Counted from the stretch's first letter, positions 18,341 through 26,777 are shown. The stretch is DNA of 64,000 nt from Rhizobium binae (GCF_017357225.1 NZ_CP071604.1:1243001-1307000); one strand, 5' to 3'. The notes: a model not told the origin generated them from the sequence alone. Program-made: numbers and translations.

Positions 18341-18503
18341 GGCGATGAGTTGTGTCGTGCGCGAAAACCCCTCTCTAGTCGGCCTTGCCGCCATCGCCGG
18401 CATCTTCATTCAGGTGCTCGGGCTTGACCCAAGGGATGTCACAGGAAACCAGCCACAGCGCGTCGGCGCGGCAAATGACTCATGCAATGCCGAAGCGTTT
18501 CTC

Positions 18504-18551
18504 GCGCCCAAGGACTTGGGCGCACTGGATTCCTGTGACAGGCACAGGAAT
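18504..18551. repeat. double-hairpin REP-like element between exonuclease and ligase
   Basis: Two inverted repeats in a row: GCGCCCAAG/CTTGGGCGC (18504-18523, 2-base loop) and ATTCCTGTG/CACAGGAAT (18529-18551, 5-base loop). They fill much of the 255-base gap between two genes normally transcribed together. There is no T-run, so read-through is likely and the hairpins may stabilise or process the transcript. Confidence 0.55.
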
Positions 18552-18595
18552 GAGGGCGTACCCATTGAGCCTTCCCTCCAGGAGCGGAGGCCGAG

Positions 18596-20221
18596 ATGAA
18601 AGCCTTCGCCGATCTCCTCGACCGCCTCGTCCTGACCCCCAGCCGCAACGGTAAGCTCAAGCTGCTGACCGATTATTTCCGCGACACGCCGGATCCCGAC
18701 CGCGGCTATGGCCTTGCCGCCATCGCCGGCACGCTGGAAGTGCGCAACGTCAAGCCCGCCATGCTGCGCGAGCTGGTGCTGGAGCGCATGGACGAGGTGC
18801 TGTTCCGCTATTCCTACGATTATGTCGGCGATCTTGCCGAAACCATCTCGCTCGTCTGGGACAATGAACGGGATATCGACCGTTCCGCCCTTGCCCAGCC
18901 GCGCCTCGGCGAGGTCGTCACCCGCATGAATGGACTCGGCCGCACCGAAGTGCGCGGCTATGTCCGCGACCTGCTCGACCGGCTGGATTCCTCCGGCCGC
19001 TTCGCCTTCATCAAGCTGGCAACCGGGGCCATGCGCATCGGCGTTTCCGCCCGCCTCGCCAAGCAGGCGCTCGCCGATCTCGGCGGCAAGGACGTCACCG
19101 AGATCGAAACCCTCTGGCACGGCCTGCAGCCGCCGTATGAGACACTGTTCCAGTGGCTGACGGGCGGCGGCGACAAACCGGCGCTGGCGACGCCGGCGAT
19201 CTTCCATTCCGTCATGCTCGCCAATGCGGTGGAGGAGGGCGATCTGACCGGTCTCGCCCCCGGCGACTATGCCGCCGAATGGAAATGGGACGGCATCCGC
19301 GTCCAGCTCTCCCGTTCCGGCGACCGGCGCAAGATCTATTCCCGTTCCGGCGACGATATCTCCGGCGCCTTTCCCGATATTCTCGACGCCATCAATTTTT
19401 CCGGCGTCGTCGACGGCGAATTGCTGGTCGGCGGCACCGCCCGCTCCAACAGCCCGACCCGCACCTTCTCCGACCTGCAGCAGCGGCTGAACCGCAAGAC
19501 GGTGACGGCAAGGATGCTCGACGATTACCCTGCCTTCATTCGCGCCTACGACCTGCTGTTCGAGGATGAGGAGGATGTGCGCGGCCGAACCTATGTCGAT
19601 CGTCGCGATCGCCTCGCCGAGATCATCGACCGCGCCCCCCATGATCGTTTCGATCTTTCACCGCTCGTGCCGTTCTCATCCTGGGAGGAGCTCGATACCC
19701 TGCGCGCCGCCCCGCCCGATCCGGTCATCGAAGGCGTAATGATCAAGCGCCGTGACAGCATCTACCAGGCCGGCCGCATGAAGGGTCCCTGGTTCAAGTG
19801 GAAGCGCAATCCCTACAACGTCGACGCCGTGCTGATGTATGCCCAGCGCGGCCACGGCAAGCGCTCGAGCTACTATTCCGATTTCACCTTCGGCGTCTGG
19901 GCCGACGACGAGGACGGCGAGCAGCTGGTGCCGGTCGGCAAGGCCTATTTCGGTTTCACCGATGCCGAACTCGAGCTGCTCGACAAGTTCGTGCGCAACA
20001 ATACGACGGAGCGGTTCGGCCCGGTGCGGGCCGTGCGCGCCGACCGGGATTTCGGCTTCGTCGTCGAAGTGGCCTTCGAGGGCATCAATCGCTCGACACG
20101 GCACAAATCCGGGGTCGCCATGCGCTTCCCCCGCATCTCCCGCCTTCGCCCCGACAAGCCGCCCAACGAGGCCGACCGGCTGCGCACGCTGATCGCCATG
20201 ATCGACGCCAAGCCAGGCTGA
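18596..20221 (+). CDS. ATP-dependent DNA ligase
   Basis: 541 residues: an N-terminal ligase domain (about 1-190), the adenylation domain (about 200-410) and an OB fold (about 415-535). The adenylated lysine is in AEWKWDGIRVQL (KxDG motif); later nucleotidyltransferase motifs include VDGELLVGG, EGVMIKRRDS and WFKWKRNP. The protein matches the bacterial ligase family found next to the TIGR04122 exonuclease, thought to act in DNA damage repair rather than replication (which uses the NAD-dependent LigA). GGAGGCCGAG precedes the ATG. It ends 119 bases before the next hydrolase gene. Confidence 0.92.
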   Translation: MKAFADLLDRLVLTPSRNGKLKLLTDYFRDTPDPDRGYGLAAIAGTLEVRNVKPAMLRELVLERMDEVLFRYSYDYVGDLAETISLVWDNERDIDRSALAQPRLGEVVTRMNGLGRTEVRGYVRDLLDRLDSSGRFAFIKLATGAMRIGVSARLAKQALADLGGKDVTEIETLWHGLQPPYETLFQWLTGGGDKPALATPAIFHSVMLANAVEEGDLTGLAPGDYAAEWKWDGIRVQLSRSGDRRKIYSRSGDDISGAFPDILDAINFSGVVDGELLVGGTARSNSPTRTFSDLQQRLNRKTVTARMLDDYPAFIRAYDLLFEDEEDVRGRTYVDRRDRLAEIIDRAPHDRFDLSPLVPFSSWEELDTLRAAPPDPVIEGVMIKRRDSIYQAGRMKGPWFKWKRNPYNVDAVLMYAQRGHGKRSSYYSDFTFGVWADDEDGEQLVPVGKAYFGFTDAELELLDKFVRNNTTERFGPVRAVRADRDFGFVVEVAFEGINRSTRHKSGVAMRFPRISRLRPDKPPNEADRLRTLIAMIDAKPG

Positions 20222-20340
20222 GCCGCGGGCCGCCTGCGCAACAATGACGCAGGGCGAGATTTTCAACGGGATGTGTCTTGGCGGCGGCGCGGTTTCCGGT
20301 GCAAATCTTGCAGACCGGGGAAATGATTTGGGTGCTGCGC

Positions 20341-21264
20341 ATGAGCTCGCATGAACGAAATTCCTTTTTCCGCCAACGCCGTGCCGTGCTGGCGGGCCTT
20401 GCCGGCGCGCTCGTCCTGCCGCGCATGGCCGCCGCCTTCGATGTCCCGGAGGAACCGCGCCTTGCCAGGCACGACTACGCCGAGGTTCGCCGCCGTTTTC
20501 GCACGAAGCTGCTGCAGAAGGGCCCGGCCCCCGACAAGTACGAATCGCTGGCCGCGCCTGCCGACGCCGAGAAGATCTTCTACCGTTCCGGCTATGGCGG
20601 CGAGCTGGAGCTTGCGGCCTGGGTTTCCAAATATAAGCGCGAGCACACCGCAAAGCCTGCCGTGCTTTTCCTGCATGGCGGCAACGCCATGGGCATCGGC
20701 CACTGGCAACTGATGAAGCCCTATATGAATGCCGGCTACGTCGTGATGATGCCGTCGCTGCGCGGTGAAAACGGGCAGAGGGGCAATTTCTCCGGCTTTT
20801 ACGACGAGGTCGACGACGTTCTCGCCGCGGCCGAGCGCCTGGCGCATCTGCCGGGGGTCGATTCCGGGCGCCTGTTCATCGCCGGCCACAGCATCGGCGG
20901 CACGCTGACCATGCTGACGGCGATGAGCACCCATAAATTCCGTGCCGCCGCGCCGATTTCAGGCAATCCCAACGCCTTCCGCTTCTTCAATCGCTATCCC
21001 CAGGATATCCGCTTCGACGACAGCAATACGCATGAATTCGAGGTGCGTTCGGCCCTCTGCTACGCTCACAGCTTCAAATGCCCCGTCCGGGTCGTCCACG
21101 GCACCGAAGAGGCGCATTTCAACGATCGCGCCGGCCTGCTCGCCCGCCGCGCCCGCGCTGCAGGCGCACACATCGAAACCGAAACCGTCGCCGGTAACCA
21201 CACCACGGCGCTGCCGGCCGAGATCGAACAGAGTATCCGCTTCTTCCACGGCGTGGCGGCCTGA
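20341..21264 (+). CDS. exported alpha/beta hydrolase, prolyl-oligopeptidase/dienelactone-hydrolase-like
   Basis: 307 residues. The N-terminus has FFRQRRAVLAGLAGALVLPRMAAA, a twin-arginine-like signal, so the protein is probably periplasmic. The hydrolase core has LFLHGGNAMG, nucleophile GHSIGG and a late His in VAGNHTTALP. The ATG at 20341 gives the signal peptide directly; a longer in-frame start at 20278 would bury it. It stands 145 bases from the first L,D-transpeptidase on the same strand. Substrate unknown. Confidence 0.82.
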   Translation: MSSHERNSFFRQRRAVLAGLAGALVLPRMAAAFDVPEEPRLARHDYAEVRRRFRTKLLQKGPAPDKYESLAAPADAEKIFYRSGYGGELELAAWVSKYKREHTAKPAVLFLHGGNAMGIGHWQLMKPYMNAGYVVMMPSLRGENGQRGNFSGFYDEVDDVLAAAERLAHLPGVDSGRLFIAGHSIGGTLTMLTAMSTHKFRAAAPISGNPNAFRFFNRYPQDIRFDDSNTHEFEVRSALCYAHSFKCPVRVVHGTEEAHFNDRAGLLARRARAAGAHIETETVAGNHTTALPAEIEQSIRFFHGVAA

Positions 21265-21409
21265 TATTCGACAGCCCATGAACCCGCAGCCAGAAGGCAG
21301 GTTCATGGGCTTCCTGTATTTTCCGCCTCAACGCCAGCCTCGCGCCAGCCGCGGATGCCATCGTCGTGCCAGTATCGCTGTCTCGCCGATCGTTGATAAG
21401 GGTGGTTCC

Positions 21410-22216
21410 ATGAATATTCTGCGCCGGGTCTTCCCGATTGCCGGGCTCGTGATGGTCGCTGCGTCGCTCAGCGGCTGCAACATCCTCATTCCCGATGTCG
21501 CCGCCGATTCGCCAGCCCGCTTCGTCCAGGAAACCTCGCCGGTCTTTTATCAGCCGCCGGGCGTCGATCCGCGCCGCGTGCGGCCGATCCCCGATCAGCC
21601 GGTGCCGCAGACGCGCGAGCTCTACAGGACCCAGTTCAACCAGACCTATGGCCTACCGGTTACCAACCCCGTGCACGCGACGATGTATGGCGAGCTGCGC
21701 GACGAGGGTTTCACCCTGCCGGCGATCCCGGTCAGCCGCGTGCAGCCGCAATACCTGCGCCAGGAGGTCGATTACCAGACGGCCGAGCGCCCCGGCACCG
21801 TCGTCGTCGATACCAAGGCGCGTTTCCTCTATTTCGTCGAAGGCAACGGCAAGGCGATGCGCTACGGCGTCGGCCTCGGTCGCGACGGTTACGCCTGGTC
21901 GGGCCGCGGCGTAATCCAGTGGAAGCAGAAATGGCCGCGCTGGACGCCGCCGGCCGAAATGGTCTCGCGCCAGCCCGATGTTCGCGCTTTTTCCGCCGAA
22001 AACGGCGGTATGAATCCCGGGCTCCAGAACCCGCTCGGCGCGCGCGCCATGTACATCTTCAAGGACGGGCAGGATACGCTCTATCGCATCCACGGCACCC
22101 CGGACTGGCAGTCGATCGGCAAGGCCACATCGTCCGGCTGCGTGCGCATGCTGAACCAGGATGTCGTCGATCTCTACGACCGCCTGCCTGCCAGGGCCGA
22201 GATCGTTGTGATGTAG
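21410..22216 (+). CDS. L,D-transpeptidase (YkuD), lipoprotein, copy 1
   Basis: 268 residues. A lipoprotein signal ends in the lipobox LSGC (MNILRRVFPIAGLVM... start), so it is anchored in an envelope membrane. The YkuD domain occupies about 120-266. The catalytic motif has His in RIHGTPDW and Ser-x-Gly-Cys in SSGCVRM. Such enzymes form 3-3 peptidoglycan cross-links or attach outer-membrane proteins to peptidoglycan, important in polar-growing Rhizobiales. AAGGGTGG precedes the ATG. A paralogue follows 140 bases later. Confidence 0.92.
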   Translation: MNILRRVFPIAGLVMVAASLSGCNILIPDVAADSPARFVQETSPVFYQPPGVDPRRVRPIPDQPVPQTRELYRTQFNQTYGLPVTNPVHATMYGELRDEGFTLPAIPVSRVQPQYLRQEVDYQTAERPGTVVVDTKARFLYFVEGNGKAMRYGVGLGRDGYAWSGRGVIQWKQKWPRWTPPAEMVSRQPDVRAFSAENGGMNPGLQNPLGARAMYIFKDGQDTLYRIHGTPDWQSIGKATSSGCVRMLNQDVVDLYDRLPARAEIVVM

Positions 22217-22356
22217 CGCTGCAACAGCGCTCTTCATATCGTCGGCTCCACCAGGAACACGTCTGCGTGAAGCTATGGTTTATTTGGCGCAAGCCGATAG
22301 ATTTCCTTATGTCGTTATCCAGGATTCCCGCATCAAAAGGAAATCAGTCCCGCGTC

Positions 22357-23091
22357 ATGAGTTCCGATAGACATCTTTCCCGCCGAAGCTTTCTTTCCCT
22401 TTCGGCCTTGACGGCAGCCTCCGCGCTCACTGGCTGCGCCTCCTCCGCCAACACCGTGACATCGGGCGACACGTCGATCATCTACCGTTCGCCCATGCGC
22501 CTTTTCCAGTCGCCGGGAGCATCGAGCGTGCCGAGCGGGGCCGAGCTTGCCGTCATGTACGGCCCGGTCGAAGATGGCGGCTTCCTCATTCCCGCCGTTC
22601 CCTATGAACAGATCGATCCGCGCTACTATCGCCAGCGCGTTGTCGATCCCACCGGCCAGCCGCCCGGCACCATCGTCGTCGACACGCCCTCGCGCTTCCT
22701 CTATCTCGTTCAGGCCGATGGCACGGCGATGCGTTACGGCGTCGGCATCGGCCGCGAAGGATTTGCCTGGCAGGGATCGGGCGTCATCCAGTGGCGTCAG
22801 AGATGGCCGCGCTGGAAGCCGCCGAACGAAATGGTCGCCCGCCAGCCGGAACTCGTCAAATATTCGATCGACAACGGCGGCATGGAGCCCGGTCTGAAGA
22901 ACCCGCTCGGCGCCCGTGCGCTCTATATCTTCTCGAACGGCGAAGACACGCTCTACCGCCTGCATGGCAATCCCGACTGGCGCTCGATCGGCAAGGCCGT
23001 CTCCTCGGGCTGCGTCCGGCTGTTGAACCAGGATATCATCGATCTCTATGATCGCGTTCCGACGAAGGCGCCGATCGTCGTCTGGCAATGA
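22357..23091 (+). CDS. L,D-transpeptidase (YkuD), Tat/lipoprotein-type, copy 2
   Basis: 244 residues, clearly paralogous to the preceding gene: both share PGTxVVDTxxRFLYxV, MRYGVGxGRxG, ASxRQP-like and NPLGARAxYIF blocks and the catalytic HGNPDW...SSGCVRL. The N-terminus differs: SRRSFLSLSALTAASALTGC combines a twin-arginine-like motif with a lipobox. The ATG at 22357 is chosen for that signal; the nearest AAAGGA is rather far (13 bases). Probable tandem duplication with divergence of export route, which is inference. Confidence 0.9.
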   Translation: MSSDRHLSRRSFLSLSALTAASALTGCASSANTVTSGDTSIIYRSPMRLFQSPGASSVPSGAELAVMYGPVEDGGFLIPAVPYEQIDPRYYRQRVVDPTGQPPGTIVVDTPSRFLYLVQADGTAMRYGVGIGREGFAWQGSGVIQWRQRWPRWKPPNEMVARQPELVKYSIDNGGMEPGLKNPLGARALYIFSNGEDTLYRLHGNPDWRSIGKAVSSGCVRLLNQDIIDLYDRVPTKAPIVVWQ

Positions 23092-23335
23092 TGCCGCCGG
23101 GGCGGCCGCCAGCCGGCCGCCTCCACCTGCTTTTCCGCCCGTCATTATCCTGCCAGGAAAAGTTTTATTTCCGGATAGCATTGCTTAATTCGATAAAAGG
23201 CCTACATGGTGCCTATCGAATATGCTCGTGACCTTTGTCCATGCGCGATCGCGCTTCGTCAGATCTCCTCTCAGCATCGATACTGCCCGTGGATATCCCT
23301 CCCGGGCGCACTCCAACGGTTGAAAGGAAATCGTT

Positions 23336-23545
23336 ATGAATTCAGGCGTCGTCAAGTGGTTCAATGGTACGAAGGGTTTTGGCTTCATCCAGCCCGATGA
23401 TGGTTCCACGGACGTTTTTGTTCACATTTCGGCAGTCGAACGCGCTGGCATGCGCGAACTCACCGAAGGTCAGAAGGTCCGTTACGACCTCGTTCGCGAC
23501 AAGCGCTCGGGCAAGAGCGCGGCCGACAACCTTCAGGCCGCATGA
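23336..23545 (+). CDS. cspA: cold-shock protein CspA family
   Basis: 69 residues, a single cold-shock domain. RNP1 is KGFGFIQPD and RNP2 VFVHISAV, both intact, preceded by [12 protein letters not shown]. It binds single-stranded RNA/DNA and acts as an RNA chaperone. GAAAGGAAATCGTT precedes the ATG. The 244-base upstream gap (23092-23335) is likely a long 5' leader, as is common for csp genes, with no other gene. The neighbouring bS21 gene fits a cold/translation context. Confidence 0.95.
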   Translation: MNSGVVKWFNGTKGFGFIQPDDGSTDVFVHISAVERAGMRELTEGQKVRYDLVRDKRSGKSAADNLQAA

Positions 23546-23575
23546 TTTGTCATTCGCCCTCCAGCGCCGCGCGTC

Positions 23576-23725
23576 TTCTTAAGACGGGCAAAGGACGCTG
23601 TAGCACTTTGGCTGGCCACGGTTGTGACAGCGAGCTGACCACGGATGTACTGGCAGCGAGCTTACCAAACTGGCACCGGAAGGGCTGAGTGACGGGAAGA
23701 GGTCGGGTCCGCGCCCGGCCTTTTT
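23576..23725 (+). ncRNA. candidate small RNA downstream of cspA
   Basis: The stretch between cspA and the next gene has no supportable protein but ends in a strong Rho-independent terminator (23701-23725). It contains a direct repeat CAGCGAGCTGACCA (23628-23641) and CAGCGAGCTTACCA (23654-23667), 26 bases apart. Such a unit could be a separate sRNA or a long processed 3' UTR of cspA. The 5' end is not defined by sequence alone. Confidence 0.35.
23701..23725 (+). terminator. Rho-independent terminator
   Basis: GGTCGGG pairs with CCCGGCC (one G-U) around a 6-base loop, followed at once by TTTTT. It terminates transcripts coming from cspA or from a separate RNA in the gap. Confidence 0.75.
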
Positions 23726-23784
23726 GCTTTGATCGCGGCCTTTGATCGACCAATTAAACAGCCGAAGAGTTGAGGGACGCTGCA

Positions 23785-24069
23785 ATGGGCAGACCAAATT
23801 ACAAAGTCGGCGACACGATCGTGCTGAAATCCGGCCTCACGCGCACCGCGAAAGCCGAGAAACGATGCCGGATCGCCAGCATTTTGCCCAACGACCACGG
23901 GCATGTGCAGTATCGCGTCCGGTTCGACGCCGAGAATTTCGAGCGCCGCATCACCGAGGCCGACATCGATACCGGGAAATCACCATGCGAGGCATCCCCC
24001 GAGGCGGTGGCAAAGTCGGACGGCGCCGGGTCCTGGCTCAAGCTTTCGAGCATCAGAATCGGGAAATAG
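23785..24069 (+). CDS. small hypothetical protein, beta-rich
   Basis: 94 residues. It begins MGRPNYKVGDTIVLKSGL, then RIASILPNDHGHVQYRVRFDAENFERRITEADID, a pattern like a small SH3-like or KOW-like barrel that reads a modified surface, followed by a variable tail. GAGGG lies 8 bases before the ATG at 23785. Located between cspA and rpsU on the same strand. Function unknown; the proximity suggests but does not show an RNA- or translation-linked role. Confidence 0.65.
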   Translation: MGRPNYKVGDTIVLKSGLTRTAKAEKRCRIASILPNDHGHVQYRVRFDAENFERRITEADIDTGKSPCEASPEAVAKSDGAGSWLKLSSIRIGK

Positions 24070-24123
24070 TCCCGCGTTTTATTATGGACAGTGCGGCGTC
24101 GCCGCCCAAGAAAGGATATCATC

Positions 24124-24360
24124 TTGCAGGTACTCGTCAGGGATAACAATGTCGATCAGGCGCTCCGTGTGCTCAAGAAGAAGATGCAGCGCGAAGGCCT
24201 GTTCCGGGAAATGAAAGCGCGCAGCGCCTTCGAGAAGCCCTCCGAGAAACGCGCCCGCGAAAAAGCCGAAGCCATTCGCCGCCAGCGCAAGCTTGCCCGC
24301 AAGAAGCTGCAGCGTGAAGGCCTGTTGCCGGCGCCGAAGAAGGTTCTTCGCGCCCGCTAA
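24124..24360 (+). CDS. rpsU: 30S ribosomal protein bS21, TTG start
   Basis: 78 residues. The family N-terminus [21 protein letters not shown] is complete only if translation begins at the TTG at 24124 (read as Met), with AAAGGA about 8 bases upstream. The rest is the usual basic tail ([24 protein letters not shown]). An upstream in-frame ATG at 24091 would add an atypical Arg-rich extension. bS21 binds the 30S platform near the anti-Shine-Dalgarno. Alphaproteobacteria often carry several copies; this one sits beside cspA. Confidence 0.93.
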   Translation: MQVLVRDNNVDQALRVLKKKMQREGLFREMKARSAFEKPSEKRAREKAEAIRRQRKLARKKLQREGLLPAPKKVLRAR

Positions 24361-24468
24361 TCCAGCCGTAAAATCCCGGCCCGGCCGTAGATTGCGGCCC
24401 GGCCAGGGAAGCGCGGCTCTCGCGCTGCGGAGCCACTCAAACACCGTCGTCACCTGGGAAAGGGGCAC

Positions 24469-24702
24469 ATGACCGCCACCAAGGGAGAATTTTTCAATCC
24501 CGCCAAGCTGTCGTCCCGCGACAAAGCGGAAGCCACCGATCACACGGCACGCGCCATCATCGCGGCCGAGGCTTCAGCCCGCGACAAGAAGACGGAAAAG
24601 CTGCGGGCGCTGCGTCTGCAGCAGGCGGCCGAATCCGGCGCGGAAGCGGCGCCGGCAAAGAAGCGCCGGTCGCCGGCCAAGTCCGCTCCGCGGCGGTCGT
24701 AA
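24469..24702 (+). CDS. small basic hypothetical protein
   Basis: 77 residues: MTATKGEFFNPAKLSSRDKAEATDH opening, then an Ala/Arg-rich helical middle and a basic KKRRSPAK-rich C-terminus. AAAGGGGC precedes the ATG. The lysine/arginine tail suggests nucleic-acid binding, but no known domain is recognised. The 108-base gap before it contains GC-rich repeats (CGGCCCGGCC twice at about 24378-24403). Confidence 0.6.
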   Translation: MTATKGEFFNPAKLSSRDKAEATDHTARAIIAAEASARDKKTEKLRALRLQQAAESGAEAAPAKKRRSPAKSAPRRS

Positions 24703-24732
24703 TCTTCGGCGGGTAAGGTTAGGGAAGAAGCC

Positions 24733-25212
24733 TCAGCCGCCGGCGGCGCCGGCCCGGCCGAGATTGCCGCGCAGCCGATGCAGCATGTCGCGCATCTGTC
24801 CCAGTTCCTCCAGTGTGCAGCCCGCGGCTTGTCCGATCGCCGTCATGATCGTATCGACTTCGGTCTTCATTGCCTCACCCTTCGGGGTCAGCGACACGAT
24901 CACCTGGCGCTCGTCGCGCAGGTCACGGACGCGCTTGATCAGCCCGCTTTGTTCCAGTCGCTTCAACAGCGGCGACAGCGTGCCGGAATCGAGATCCAGT
25001 TGCTCGCCGATCGTCTTCACCGGCAGCTCGCTACGCTCCCACAGCACCAGCATCACCAGATATTGCGGATAGGTGAGGCCGACCTTGTCGAGGATCGGCT
25101 TGTAGGCGCGGGTGAAGGCATGCGCCGTCGCATAGACCGCGAAGCACAGCTGCTTTTCCAGCCGCTTCTCCTCCTCCGGTATCTCCATCGTCTTTGCCGT
25201 TTGCGCTTTCAT
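24733..25212 (-). CDS. ohrR: OhrR, organic-peroxide-sensing MarR repressor
   Basis: About 159 residues of the MarR fold. The peroxide-sensing cysteine is in EKQLCFAVYATAHAF, the location of Cys22 in characterised OhrR proteins, followed by YPQYLVMLVLWE. The HTH region is TIGEQLDLDSGTLSPLLKRLE with wing DLRDERQVIVSLT. Start at 25212 (MKAQTAK); ATGs at 25221 and 25230 are alternatives. Divergent from ohr, with a palindromic operator in the intergenic region. Peroxides oxidise the Cys and release the DNA. Confidence 0.93.
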   Translation of the reverse strand: MKAQTAKTMEIPEEEKRLEKQLCFAVYATAHAFTRAYKPILDKVGLTYPQYLVMLVLWERSELPVKTIGEQLDLDSGTLSPLLKRLEQSGLIKRVRDLRDERQVIVSLTPKGEAMKTEVDTIMTAIGQAAGCTLEELGQMRDMLHRLRGNLGRAGAAGG

Positions 25213-25393
25213 ATCCACCATCCCCAGCATGATGCCGAAAATTGTGAGCGGTTTTCGGACGACATCATGCTCTCGCTTTAACGTAGAGCAGGATTCAGTT
25301 TTTTGGCCCGAGCCGGCCAAAATTCATCCCGCTCCAAGGCTGCAATTGTCCCTCTTTTGGCATCGGAATGCAATTTGCAAAATTAACTTGCGT

Positions 25394-25406
25394 ACAATTT
25401 AATTGT
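25394..25406. promoter_or_regulatory. OhrR operator
   Basis: ACAATT-T-AATTGT, a perfect 6+1+6 palindrome preceded by T, matches the TACAATT-AATTGTA box reported for OhrR. It lies between divergent ohrR and ohr, 54 bases upstream of the ohr ATG, so it can control both. A looser related AT-rich copy (GCAATTTGCAAAATTAAC) lies just upstream. Confidence 0.7.
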
Positions 25407-25459
25407 GCGATATTAAAAAAATCCAACCCCGATCGAAGGGCCAACCAAAGGAGATTGTC

Positions 25460-25882
25460 ATGCCTATTCTCTATACGACCCAAGCCTCTGCCACCGGCGG
25501 CCGCGCCGGCCGCGCCGTTTCCGAAAACGGCGTTCTGGATGTGACGCTGACCGTTCCCAAGGAGCTCGGCGGCGACGGCGCGACCGGCACCAATCCCGAG
25601 CAGCTTTTCGCCGCCGGCTATTCCGCCTGCTTCCTCGGCGCCCTGAAATTTGTCGCGGGCCAGCAGAAGGTCAAGATTCCGGAGGAAACGACGGTCTCCG
25701 CCAAGGTCGGCATCGGCCCGCGCGAAGACGGTGCCGGCTTCGGCATCGAAGTGGCCCTGACCGTCAACATCCCCGGTCTCGACCGCGAAACCGCCGAGAA
25801 GCTCGCTGCCGCAGCCCACATCGTCTGCCCCTACAGCCACGCCATGCGCACCTCGACCGAAGTTCCGGTCACGGTTGCCTGA
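25460..25882 (+). CDS. ohr: organic hydroperoxide resistance protein Ohr
   Basis: 140 residues. The two catalytic cysteines are in SACFLGALKF and HIVCPYSHAM, with the family opening ILYTTQASATGGRAGRA. It reduces fatty-acid and other organic hydroperoxides in the cytoplasm using lipoylated dihydrolipoamide partners. GGAG lies 7 bases before the ATG at 25460. Controlled by the divergent OhrR. Confidence 0.96.
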   Translation: MPILYTTQASATGGRAGRAVSENGVLDVTLTVPKELGGDGATGTNPEQLFAAGYSACFLGALKFVAGQQKVKIPEETTVSAKVGIGPREDGAGFGIEVALTVNIPGLDRETAEKLAAAAHIVCPYSHAMRTSTEVPVTVA

Positions 25883-26166
25883 TCCGGGCGCGTTCAGCAA
25901 AACTGTCGGCGACGGTCTGCGGCTTCGGTCGGGGCCGTCGCTTTTCTTGCTGCTGACATGAACGCAGCGTTCGTCGCACGGGTCCTCGGGTCAAGCTCCG
26001 AGGACGATGGAGCAAGCGGAGGCCTCTTGCTTCCAAACGATCCTGCTCGTCAATCTCCGTCGTGCCCAGGCCTGACCCGAGCACCCAGGCACGCTTGCCG
26101 GTGGCATCGCTGGAAACGAAGCGATTTCTCGAATCCAGGGCATGCTCAGTTAGCTCTACTCGGCCA
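25883..26166. other. gene-free stretch with degenerate REP-like sequence
   Basis: 284 bases between ohr and the next MarR gene (convergent). It contains imperfect inverted fragments (GTGCCCAGGCCTGACCCGAG and CACCCAGGCACG near 26063-26095), resembling decayed intergenic repeats. No gene, terminator with T-run or RNA is evident. Confidence 0.4.
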
Positions 26167-26697
26167 TCACCCGCGCTGTAGCGCGGCCCGCGCTGCAGCG
26201 CGGCCGGCGCGGCGAGCGGCCGGCTTCGGCGTCTCGTCCGTCATCCCTGACACCGTCTGCAGATCCTGCCGCAGCCGCGCGGAACTTCCATCCGGGAGCT
26301 TCTGGTCGAGCGCCGCATGCGTCTCTTTCCAGATCGGCAGCGCTCTCGCCAGCACCGCCTTGCCTTCGCCGGTGAGCACGAGCAGCCGGCCGCGCCTGTC
26401 CGTCGGATTTTCCATCACGCTCACCCAGCCCTTGCGCTGCAGTGGCTTCAGGGCCGCCGTCAGCGTCGTCTGGTCCATGGCGAGCAGGGCTGCGACCGGC
26501 CCCATCGGCGGCGGCTCCGGCCGGTTCAGCGACATCATCAGTGAAAACTGTCCGTTGGTCAGCCCTGCAGGCCGCAATGCGTCGTCGAACAGGCGGGCGA
26601 GCGCCCGCGCCGCTCGCTGCGCATGTAGGCAGAGGCAGGTGTCGCGCACCAGCAGCGTTGTAGAAAAAGGAATTTCAACCGAGTTTGACATGGCCAT
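26167..26697 (-). CDS. MarR-family transcriptional regulator
   Basis: 176 residues. An N-terminal pair of cysteines, DTCLCLHAQRAARALARLF, is followed by LTNGQFSLMMSLN and the HTH (VAALLAMDQTTLTAALKPLQRKGWV) with wing DRRGRLLVLTGEG. The C-terminus is Ala/Arg-rich. The two close cysteines could make it redox-responsive. Divergent from the DUF899 operon, with a perfect palindrome between them, so that operon is the likely target. ATG at 26697 or 26691. Confidence 0.85.
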   Translation of the reverse strand: MAMSNSVEIPFSTTLLVRDTCLCLHAQRAARALARLFDDALRPAGLTNGQFSLMMSLNRPEPPPMGPVAALLAMDQTTLTAALKPLQRKGWVSVMENPTDRRGRLLVLTGEGKAVLARALPIWKETHAALDQKLPDGSSARLRQDLQTVSGMTDETPKPAARRAGRAAARAALQRG

Positions 26698-26702
26698 TTT
26701 AT

Positions 26703-26714
26703 ATTGATATCAAT
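26703..26714. promoter_or_regulatory. candidate MarR operator
   Basis: ATTGATATCAAT is a perfect 12-bp palindrome 5 bases upstream of the MarR start and 63 bases before the divergent DUF899 gene. Its size and AT-rich symmetry are typical of MarR boxes. Confidence 0.55.
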
Positions 26715-26777
26715 CTTTCTAGTCAAGGAGAAGGAGATGGGCCGGCTCGCCGGCAGCGCCGGAGGAGGGCGCATTCC

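Noticed and set aside
20942..21409. Long N-terminal extension in frame with L,D-transpeptidase copy 1
   Set aside because: It overlaps the preceding hydrolase gene and would hide the lipoprotein signal that begins at 21410.
23550..23753. 67-codon minus-strand frame after cspA
   Set aside because: Arg/Pro-rich composition of a shadow frame, crossed by a plus-strand terminator; the RNA interpretation is simpler.
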